Part shown: positions 1 to 5,545 of the stretch, piece by piece | Numbering within the stretch: position 1 is the first letter of the stretch | How the letters are laid out: each line of letters begins with the position of its first letter | Source of the DNA: an uncultured Eggerthellaceae bacterium | GTDB taxonomy: Bacteria; Actinomycetota; Coriobacteriia; Coriobacteriales; Eggerthellaceae | Assembly: GCA_934630905.1 (NCBI GenBank) | Contig: CAKTXN010000089.1 | Location: forward strand, 1 to 7,071 | Length of the DNA stretch: 7,071 bases | Direction of reading: 5' to 3' | Program-made: the position numbers and the translations under genes | The notes under the pieces: model-generated | Told to the model about the DNA's origin: nothing | What the model saw: only the letters and a program-made list of their open reading frames with translations | Databases searched by the model: none

Positions 1-848
1 CAGTACCTGTGCGCAAGCCGCGCCGCCGCTCCACGAAGCTTTCGGGCGGCGATTCGTCCGAGCTCACGGTTGAAACAACGCAAATCAAGTCCTCGGCAGG
101 CAAGGGCGCGCAGGACTCCGGAGCGAAAAACGCTGCAAGCAGAGAAGACGCGCAGAGCTCGCGTGGGCGCACACGCTCACGTCGCAATAAGGGCCAGGCG
201 TCTGCGGCTGTTCAGGACGGCCAGGGTTCTTCGCGCGTAAAGGGCGTTGATGCTGCAAGCGCCCATGCAGGCGCTAAAGCTTCTGCTCCCGCGAAAGAAC
301 AGTCCAGGCGCGCCACAGCGGGCGACACTAAGGCGAACGCGGAAGCGGGATCTTCCGAGCATCGTCGTCGCCGCCGTTCGGGAAAGTCCGCGGCAGGTGA
401 GCGCCCCGCAAACGGTGAGCGCACCGAGCGCAACCAGCAAGGAGCAGCACAAGGGCGCGGACGTTCTGAGCAGCGCGAAGGTCAGGACAACCAGGCAATG
501 CGCCCCGGTAGGCGCTCGTCGAGCCTGCGCCAGCATGCGGATGCTGCATCGCCCGAAAGCGCGCGTGAACATCGCAGCAACGCCGCTGGCGGCAACCGCA
601 ATGATGGTTCTTCGCATGCGAATGCGGGTGCGGATGTGGGCGCTTCTGCAAATGCACCGGCAAATGGAGAAGAACGTCGCTCAAACCATAGGCGTCCGCG
701 CCGTCGCAAGAGCTCAAGTGGCGGCTCATCTGCAGGAACGGCGGGTAACGCCGGTTCTGGCAACGCTGGCCCAAACGGAGCAAAGAGCGGTCGCGGCAGC
801 GGCAACAATGGCAATAACGGCAACAATAAAGGTGGCGCTCAACAGTAG
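1..848 (+). CDS. 3' end of a gene encoding a disordered Arg/Ser/Gly/Asn-rich C-terminal tail (5' partial), possibly of an RNA-binding protein or helicase
   Basis: The reading frame is open from the left edge to a TAG at 846-848. A GTG at 9 could serve as a start, but the frame continues upstream of it (codons for V and P at 3-8) and no ribosome binding site can be seen, so this is best read as the C-terminal part of a larger protein. The visible 279 or more residues contain almost no hydrophobic or aromatic residues. They are dominated by A, G, S, R, N and E, with basic clusters (numbered from the GTG) at about 4-7, 52-61, 119-126 and 223-234, and a GNN-repeat end at about 265-273. Such tails are known on RNA-binding proteins, notably DEAD-box helicases and RNase E/G-type proteins, where they bind RNA non-specifically. 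No catalytic domain lies in the window, so the identity is inference. The stop codon is 37 bases before pncB, on the same strand. The long antisense frames across this stretch look like composition artefacts. Confidence 0.7.
   Translation, partial: VPVRKPRRRSTKLSGGDSSELTVETTQIKSSAGKGAQDSGAKNAASREDAQSSRGRTRSRRNKGQASAAVQDGQGSSRVKGVDAASAHAGAKASAPAKEQSRRATAGDTKANAEAGSSEHRRRRRSGKSAAGERPANGERTERNQQGAAQGRGRSEQREGQDNQAMRPGRRSSSLRQHADAASPESAREHRSNAAGGNRNDGSSHANAGADVGASANAPANGEERRSNHRRPRRRKSSSGGSSAGTAGNAGSGNAGPNGAKSGRGSGNNGNNGNNKGGAQQ
801..827 (+). repeat. Three tandem 9-base units encoding Gly-Asn-Asn
   Basis: Three consecutive 9-base units read GGC AAC AAT, GGC AAT AAC and GGC AAC AAT, giving (GNN)3 near the protein's C-terminus. 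The units differ only in the order of the Asn codons. This is a coding low-complexity repeat that could vary in copy number by slippage without a frameshift. Confidence 0.7.
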
Positions 849-869
849 CAGCGCACATCCGATTCCGAT

Positions 870-875
870 AAGAGG
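870..875 (+). promoter_or_regulatory. Ribosome binding site of pncB
   Basis: AAGAGG lies 10 bases before the ATG at 886. It is a moderate Shine-Dalgarno match at the long end of normal spacing and supports the ATG at 886 as the start. I see no convincing promoter in the 37-base gap, so pncB is probably read through from upstream. Confidence 0.55.
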
Positions 876-885
876 CGTGTGACTT

Positions 886-2343
886 ATGAAATTGAACGAT
901 CCTTTGCTTACAGACCTGTACCAGCTCACCATGGCGCAAGGCTATTGGGAGTGCGGCAAGGCGGATACGCAGGCGTGTTTCCACATGTTTTTCCGCGATT
1001 ATCCCTTTAACGGCGGCTACGCAGTGGCATGCGGCATGGCGCAGTTGGCTGATCTGGTGGATGGCTTCACGTTTTCTGAGGATGACTTGGAGTATCTGGC
1101 TTCCATTCCTGCGCCAGGCGGCGGCATGCTGTTCAAGCCGGAGTTTATCGATTACTTGCGCGATTTCAAGCTAAGCGTTGATATCGAAGCCGTTGCCGAA
1201 GGCGAGATTGTGTTCCCGTATGAACCGCTCGTGCGCGTAACGGGTCCTATTATGGAGTGCCAGCTTTTGGAAACCGCGCTTCTGAACTGCGTAAACTTTG
1301 AAACGCTTATTGCAACGAAAGCTGCTCGCGTTTGCATGGCGGCCGAAGCCCCCGTGGCGGAGTTCGGCCTGCGTCGCGCGCAAGGCGCTGCGGGCGGCGT
1401 GTGGGCTTCCCGCGCGGCGGTGGTAGGCGGATGCGCTTCCACATCGAACGTTCTGGCGGGCAAGCTGTTCGATCTTCCCGTTTCGGGTACGCATGCTCAT
1501 TCCTGGGTCATGTCGTTTCCCGATGAGTTGAGCGCGTTTCGTGCGTATGCGAAAGCGTTCCCCACGAACTGCGTGCTGCTTGTTGACACGTACGACGTGG
1601 CGCAGGGCATCAAAAACGCCATTACCGTGGGCCTTGAAATGCGCGAACGCGGTGAAAAACTTACGGGCATCCGCATTGACTCGGGCGACCTTTCGTGGCT
1701 AGCAAAAATGGCACGCACGATGCTCGATGATACGGGCTTGACCGATTGCGGCATTGTTCTTTCCAATGACCTGGACGAATACACAATTCGGTCCATTCGC
1801 GATGAAGGTGCGCAGGTCATGTCATGGGGTGTGGGCACGAAGCTTGCCACGGCTTACGACCAGCCTTCCCTTGGTGGCGTGTACAAACTTTCCGCTACGC
1901 GCGAGAATGATGAGTCGGCATGGATCGACCATGTGAAAATCAGCGAATCCTCCGCGAAGTTGACCACGCCGGGCGTTTTGAACGTGCGCCGCTACTATTT
2001 TGAGGACGGCCACATTGCCGGCGACATGGTGTTTGACACGAACGCCGCCGTGAATGAAGGCGAAGTTATTGTTGACCCCATGGACGGTCTGCGCCGCAAG
2101 GATCTTTCCGGAAAAACGTGGCGCGAGCTGCTTATTCCGTTGGCACGCGCTGGAAAAACCGTGCTTTCTGAAGAGTTCCGCAGCGCCAAGGCGGCGCAAA
2201 TGCGCACGAAGCAAGGGCTGGCAACGCTTGACGAAAGCCAGAAGCGTACGTTGAACCCGCATACGTATCCCGTGGGACTCGATAAGGATTTGTTTGACCG
2301 CCGCCGCGACCTGGTTGCGCAGCTGCGCGGTATTTCCCGCTAA
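886..2343 (+). CDS. pncB: Nicotinate phosphoribosyltransferase
   Basis: This cytosolic enzyme (EC 6.3.4.21) joins nicotinate and PRPP, with ATP hydrolysis, to make nicotinate mononucleotide: the entry step of the Preiss-Handler route for NAD salvage. The 485-residue length is normal for the family. Family motifs are visible in order: the N-terminal LLTDLYQLTMAQGYW (residues 7-21), FHMFFRDYPFNGGYAVACG (32-50), EFGLRRAQG (159-167), GTHAHSW (201-207), LLVDTYD (231-237), RIDSGDL (263-269), SNDLDEY (293-299) and WGVGTKL (314-320). By family alignment, H205 in the AHS motif is the histidine phosphorylated during catalysis, and the R163/R164, D265 and G267 region lies in the PRPP/nicotinate pocket. 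No key residue appears to be missing. The gene lies between the Arg-rich-tail gene and a DegV gene that starts 12 bases after its stop. The alternative, nicotinamide phosphoribosyltransferase, is less likely because the N-terminal and AHS motifs are those of NAPRT. Confidence 0.96.
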   Translation: MKLNDPLLTDLYQLTMAQGYWECGKADTQACFHMFFRDYPFNGGYAVACGMAQLADLVDGFTFSEDDLEYLASIPAPGGGMLFKPEFIDYLRDFKLSVDIEAVAEGEIVFPYEPLVRVTGPIMECQLLETALLNCVNFETLIATKAARVCMAAEAPVAEFGLRRAQGAAGGVWASRAAVVGGCASTSNVLAGKLFDLPVSGTHAHSWVMSFPDELSAFRAYAKAFPTNCVLLVDTYDVAQGIKNAITVGLEMRERGEKLTGIRIDSGDLSWLAKMARTMLDDTGLTDCGIVLSNDLDEYTIRSIRDEGAQVMSWGVGTKLATAYDQPSLGGVYKLSATRENDESAWIDHVKISESSAKLTTPGVLNVRRYYFEDGHIAGDMVFDTNAAVNEGEVIVDPMDGLRRKDLSGKTWRELLIPLARAGKTVLSEEFRSAKAAQMRTKQGLATLDESQKRTLNPHTYPVGLDKDLFDRRRDLVAQLRGISR

Positions 2344-2350
2344 AAGGAGG
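2344..2350 (+). promoter_or_regulatory. Strong ribosome binding site of the DegV-family gene
   Basis: AAGGAGG begins directly after the pncB TAA and sits 5 bases before the ATG at 2356. It is the strongest Shine-Dalgarno sequence in the window and fixes the start of the downstream gene. Confidence 0.85.
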
Positions 2351-2355
2351 ATCTT

Positions 2356-3282
2356 ATGGCTGCAAAGTGCAATTTGATCATTGATTCATGCTGCGACCTT
2401 CCCCCGCAGCTTGTTGAAGCCGAAGGCGTTAAGCTTTTGAACTTCCCGTATCTGATGAACGGCTCGGAGTGTTTCGACGATCTGTTCAAAACGGGCTCGG
2501 CGCACAGCTTCTACGAGCAAATGCGCGAAGGCGTTATGCCTTCTACGGCACAGATTCCCTATCTGGTAATTCGGGATGCGTGGCGCGAAGCGGCTCAAAG
2601 CGGCGTGCCTACGGTCTATCTGAGCTTTTCCAGCAAGCTTTCGGGCACGTATAACACGGCTCTCACGCTTCTGGAGGAAACGAAGGAAGAGTTCCCCGAT
2701 GCAGAGTTGTACCTGGTAGATACGGCGTTAGCATCGATTGCCGAGGGTTTTTTGGTTCATGAGGCGTTCCGTCAGCGCAATTTGGGACTTTCTGCGGAAG
2801 AACTGGCGAAGTGGGCCGATGAGGCAAAATACTACGTACGCTGCATCTTTATGGTGAACGACTTGGAGGCGTTGCGTCGTGGCGGACGCATTCCCGCGGC
2901 AGTGGCAAATCTGGGCGCAAAGCTTGATGTGAAGGTGCTCCTGAGCTTTGACCTGGACGGCTCCCTTGCGCTCACAAGCGTTGCGCGCGGTCGCAAGAAG
3001 GGCATGAAAGCCATGGTGGAGGCGTTCGCGAAAGACGCCGATACCTCTGAAAACGTGATTACGCTGGTCGCTGGCCATGCCGATTGCTCGAAGGATTTTG
3101 AAAAACTGTGCGACATGGTGCGAAAAACGAAGCTTGAGACGAATATCATTGAATGCAACATTGGCCCGGTAATCGGCAGCCACGTTGGTCCCGATATGAT
3201 GGCACTTGTTTTCTGGGGCGATGATCGCCGCAGCGGCATGAAGCTTGCCGATCGCATTGCAAAGAAAGTGAAAAATAACTAA
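2356..3282 (+). CDS. DegV family (FakB-like) fatty-acid-binding protein
   Basis: DegV/FakB proteins are cytosolic. They bind one fatty acid and present it to the kinase FakA, which makes acyl-phosphate for membrane lipid synthesis. The 308-residue length is usual, at the upper end of the family. Visible signatures are the N-terminal IIDSCCDLPPQL (residues 8-19; the family has D-S/T-x-x-D-L-P), STAQIP (63-68, the position of the TSQPS-type ligand loop), FSSKLSGTYNTA (91-102), DLEALRRGGRIP (169-180), the long LGAKLDVKVLLSFDLDGSLAL strand region (186-206), and the C-terminal GPVIGSHVGPD (270-280), whose H276 corresponds to the conserved ligand-pocket histidine. The last motif usually ends GPG; here it ends GPD (D280). 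No FakA homologue is in the window. The gene follows pncB by 12 bases, and its TAA stop shares one A with the next gene's ATG, suggesting translational coupling. The family assignment is firm; the bound lipid and partner are unknown. Confidence 0.94.
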   Translation: MAAKCNLIIDSCCDLPPQLVEAEGVKLLNFPYLMNGSECFDDLFKTGSAHSFYEQMREGVMPSTAQIPYLVIRDAWREAAQSGVPTVYLSFSSKLSGTYNTALTLLEETKEEFPDAELYLVDTALASIAEGFLVHEAFRQRNLGLSAEELAKWADEAKYYVRCIFMVNDLEALRRGGRIPAAVANLGAKLDVKVLLSFDLDGSLALTSVARGRKKGMKAMVEAFAKDADTSENVITLVAGHADCSKDFEKLCDMVRKTKLETNIIECNIGPVIGSHVGPDMMALVFWGDDRRSGMKLADRIAKKVKNN

Positions 3283-4385
3283 TGGCTGAGCAATTTTATT
3301 TCAACGGAAACGCGGCACTTGGCAATGCGCTTGAGAAGTGCCTGGTGGAAGCTGGTTTTTCGCGCACCTCTGCTCTTGCTGATGCTGATTACGTGTTCAG
3401 TTATCACCCGCTGCTTTCGCAGTTGGAGGATGCGTATTTCGATGCAAAAGGTTATTTGGCGCGGGCAAAGAAAGGCGCGTGTCTTATTGATTTGAGTCCC
3501 GCGACCCCCGAGCTGGTGCGCGAGATTTCCGCGATTAGCAGCACAAGCGGGCTGTTCTACGTGGAGGCTCCGCTTTCCGTGACCGATACAACGCTTGATG
3601 ACGCTTTTGCGCAGCAATCGAACATGAGCTGCTGCGTTGCGGGCGACAAGCCCGATATTGCGAAAGCTCAGAAGATTCTGAAGCATTTCGTGGGTACGAT
3701 TCGCGTGACGGGCGAGCCGGGATCAGCGCAGCTGGCGCACGCTGCTTGGACGCTTCAGCACACGGCGCAGCTGTTCGCCGCTATTGAAGCCGAGGCGTTA
3801 TATCGTGCGTTCCTACGCATTCCCACCACGGCTGCTGCGGCGTCTGCTGCGGGTGCGAGTCCTGCAGGTGATGCAGAAGCCGCTATTGCGCAGGCTGTTG
3901 CCCAGAAGCATTTCGCGGGAACGTATACCGTTGAGATGTTCATGGCCGATCTTTCCGCTGCGCTTACGGCTGCTGAAGAGGCCGATTTGAGCCTTCCCCA
4001 GGCAGAAACTTGCATGAATTTGCTGGAGCTTTTGGCGATTATTGGTGGATCGGATTTGTCTCCTGTTTCGTTGGCGCTTATCTATGACGAGGAAGAAGCG
4101 GCTGCGACTTGCGGTCTTGATTGGTCGCGCACGCAGGAATACACGCAAGAACTGGGTGCTCACGAGCACGAGCACCATCATGGCGGTGCAGCAGGCGAAG
4201 GCTCTGCGGAAGGTGATGCCGATTCGCACGATGGCACGCTGGACGATTTCGATGCGCAACTTGATAGCTTCAGCGGCTTTGATGCTTCCGCGGATGCGAT
4301 GGATGACGATTTCGATGAATTCGCCAACGACGACGATGACGACGACGATGATTTCGGCGGTTATGCGGATTTGCTCAACCGTTAG
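3282..4385 (+). CDS. Diverged beta-hydroxyacid dehydrogenase-like protein (6PGDH/HIBADH superfamily), probably non-catalytic, with His/Asp-rich tail
   Basis: The overall plan of the 3-hydroxyisobutyrate/6-phosphogluconate dehydrogenase superfamily can be recognised. Residues 1-26 resemble a first Rossmann beta-alpha unit, 59-82 match the 'G-x-L-D-x-S-x-x-P-E-x-x-R-E' segment, 92-100 the 'D/E-A-P-x-S' segment, 117-150 the end of the NAD domain, and 214-272 the helical C-terminal domain (VEMFMADLSAAL...LSLPQ...GGSDLSPVSL). Key features are altered. The glycine loop reads G9-N-A-A-L-G14. Only a few residues separate G25 from ADADYVF, so the second strand-helix region that sets cofactor choice seems to be missing. 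The usual SGG after AP is SVT (99-101). The catalytic Lys position in 'GS..K-L-x-N' is Q150 or absent (GSAQLAHAAW). A linker rich in Ala (183-205) and an acidic tail (294-360) follow. The ATG overlaps the DegV stop (TAATG), so no separate ribosome binding site is needed. The fold is likely; enzymatic activity is doubtful. Confidence 0.75.
   Translation: MAEQFYFNGNAALGNALEKCLVEAGFSRTSALADADYVFSYHPLLSQLEDAYFDAKGYLARAKKGACLIDLSPATPELVREISAISSTSGLFYVEAPLSVTDTTLDDAFAQQSNMSCCVAGDKPDIAKAQKILKHFVGTIRVTGEPGSAQLAHAAWTLQHTAQLFAAIEAEALYRAFLRIPTTAAAASAAGASPAGDAEAAIAQAVAQKHFAGTYTVEMFMADLSAALTAAEEADLSLPQAETCMNLLELLAIIGGSDLSPVSLALIYDEEEAAATCGLDWSRTQEYTQELGAHEHEHHHGGAAGEGSAEGDADSHDGTLDDFDAQLDSFSGFDASADAMDDDFDEFANDDDDDDDDFGGYADLLNR
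4161..4361 (+). other. Coding region of a His-rich then Asp-rich C-terminal tail
   Basis: Codons 294-360 of the dehydrogenase-like gene encode a hydrophilic tail absent from ordinary family members. H294, H296 and H298-H300 form a His/Glu cluster (HEHEHHH), followed by a Gly/Ala/Asp/Glu stretch and then repeated DDFD-type acidic motifs. The stretch ends in eight consecutive Asp (350-357, bases 4329-4352, a GAC/GAT run). A short hydrophobic end (YADLLNR) follows. A His cluster can bind Ni or Zn and an Asp run can bind Ca, Mg or basic partners; both roles are inference from composition. Confidence 0.8.
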
Positions 4386-4392
4386 ATTGACC

Positions 4393-4397
4393 AGGGG
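4393..4397 (+). promoter_or_regulatory. Closely spaced ribosome binding site of the radical SAM gene
   Basis: AGGGG lies only 2 bases before the ATG at 4400, which is shorter than usual. An alternative start is the GTG at 4430, with AAGG at 4421-4424 and a 5-base spacer. That start would remove 10 residues and leave the Cys motifs intact. I kept the ATG because it is the more common start codon and sits 14 bases after the preceding stop, but the start is uncertain. Confidence 0.45.
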
Positions 4398-4399
4398 AT

Positions 4400-5398
4400 A
4401 TGACCTCTTTCATTGACAACAAGGCTACTGTGGCCGTAGATGAAAACAACCAAGCCTGCCTCGAAGCATCGTGGCAGGCTTTGCTTCCTTCTGCATGCGA
4501 TTGGTGTCCGCGCCATTGTGGCGCGAATCGTGCAGCGGGAGAAAAAGGCTTTTGCGGCGCCGATGATACGGTTCGTGTGGCGCGGGCGGCGCTGCATTTC
4601 TGGGAAGAGCCCCCGCTGTCGGGTGGGGCAGGAAGCGGCGCGGTGTTTTTCAGCGGATGCCCGCTGCGTTGCTGCTTTTGCCAGAATGCGGTGATTGCCG
4701 CAGATCAAGTGGGCAAAGAGATTTCGTCCGAACGTTTGGAGCAAATATTCTTTGAGCTGCGTGATCAGGGGGCGCTCAATATCAACTTAGTGACGCCGAC
4801 ACATTATGCGCCGCTGATTGCCCCTGTTGCGCTGCATGCGCGAAAAAATGGTTTCGACCTGCCGTTTGTTTGGAATACGTCGGGGTATGAAACAGTGGAA
4901 GCGCTGCATTCAATTGCTCCGGTTGCTGATGTTTTCCTGGCTGATTTCAAGTACGCCGATTCCGAGCTTGCCCGAAAGTTTTCGCATGCGGTGGATTATC
5001 CGGCGCATGCTCTAGATGCGCTTGATGCCATGGTTGAAATTACAGGAGAGCCGCAATTTGATGAGTACCACGGCCAGTTGCGCATGACGCGTGGTGTGGT
5101 GGTGCGCCATTTGCTGTTGCCGGGACATGTGCCTGAATCATGCGCTGCTGTTGAGCTTTTGCATAAACGCTACGGCGAAAAAGTGCTGTTATCCCTGATG
5201 AATCAATACACGCCCGTACTTGATGCGTCAAGCGTTGCCGCACAGAAATACCCCGAGTTACTGCGTGCGCCTTCCTTGGAAGAGTACGAGCGGCTGCTTG
5301 ACTTCGCTGATTCGCTGGGTATTGAGGATTATTTCTGGCAAGAAGGCGGCGCTATTGACGAGAGTTTCATTCCTGCGTTTGATTTTACGGGCGTGTAG
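4400..5398 (+). CDS. Radical SAM protein of the PflX type (COG1313, pyruvate-formate-lyase-activating-enzyme-like)
   Basis: Radical SAM enzymes use a [4Fe-4S] cluster to split S-adenosylmethionine into a 5'-deoxyadenosyl radical. The cluster motif CxxxCxxC is present as C87-PLR-C91-CF-C94. The preceding GAVFFSGCPLRC context and the 332-residue length match the PflX/COG1313 branch, whose substrate is not established. A second Cys group lies before the core: C33, C36, C40 and C52 in the pattern CDWCPRHCG...GEKGFCG. It is typical of this branch and could hold another Fe-S cluster or a Zn ion. The core continues with NLVTPTHYAP (129-138), VWNTSGYE (157-164), DVFLADFKY (177-185) and RHLLLPGH (236-243), all consistent with the TIM-barrel repeats of activating-enzyme-like proteins. 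No glycyl-radical enzyme target is in the window. The gene is the last of the + strand run and begins 14 bases after the dehydrogenase-like gene; a probable terminator follows. Family confidence is high; function is unknown. Confidence 0.92.
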   Translation: MTSFIDNKATVAVDENNQACLEASWQALLPSACDWCPRHCGANRAAGEKGFCGADDTVRVARAALHFWEEPPLSGGAGSGAVFFSGCPLRCCFCQNAVIAADQVGKEISSERLEQIFFELRDQGALNINLVTPTHYAPLIAPVALHARKNGFDLPFVWNTSGYETVEALHSIAPVADVFLADFKYADSELARKFSHAVDYPAHALDALDAMVEITGEPQFDEYHGQLRMTRGVVVRHLLLPGHVPESCAAVELLHKRYGEKVLLSLMNQYTPVLDASSVAAQKYPELLRAPSLEEYERLLDFADSLGIEDYFWQEGGAIDESFIPAFDFTGV

Positions 5399-5545
5399 CT
5401 CTATGCGTCTGTAGTTGTACGTTTGCTGTGGCCACATGCTTGCGGTTGGTTATTTGCTCACGAACACTTTGCATCTATACGAAAGGGACACCAGGCGAAG
5501 AAACGCCCGATGCCCCTTTTTGAATCGTAAACCCGTGTCAAGCAC
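5399..5545. other. Convergent intergenic region between the radical SAM gene and purF
   Basis: This 147-base gap separates two converging genes. The first ~80 bases contain no gene I can support. A perfect 10-base palindrome TGTGGCCACA lies at 5427-5436, of no clear function. The remainder holds the terminator-like hairpin described separately. The short frame crossing this region has no family resemblance and runs into the purF end, so it is not called. Confidence 0.7.
5482..5521 (+). terminator. Probable Rho-independent terminator of the + strand operon
   Basis: AAAGGG (5482-5487) pairs with CCCTTT (5514-5519), and GGCG (5494-5497) with CGCC (5504-5507) around the 6-base loop AAGAAA. Partly mismatched bases join the two stem parts (A5488/C5513 unpaired, C5489-G5512 paired). 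The + strand continues in a run of five T (5517-5521). The hairpin lies 84 bases after the radical SAM stop and 25 bases beyond the purF stop, so it could also act on purF transcripts, but the T run on that side is weak (TTTCGT). Confidence 0.65.

Noticed and set aside
328..984. Long antisense open frame over the Arg-rich-tail gene and the pncB start
   Set aside because: It is rich in Cys, His and Arg with no family resemblance, overlaps the well-supported pncB, and is explained by the biased composition of the opposite strand.
5427..5436. Perfect 10-base palindrome TGTGGCCACA in the convergent gap
   Set aside because: It is short, has no T run and sits between two gene ends, where an operator is not expected; it could easily occur by chance.
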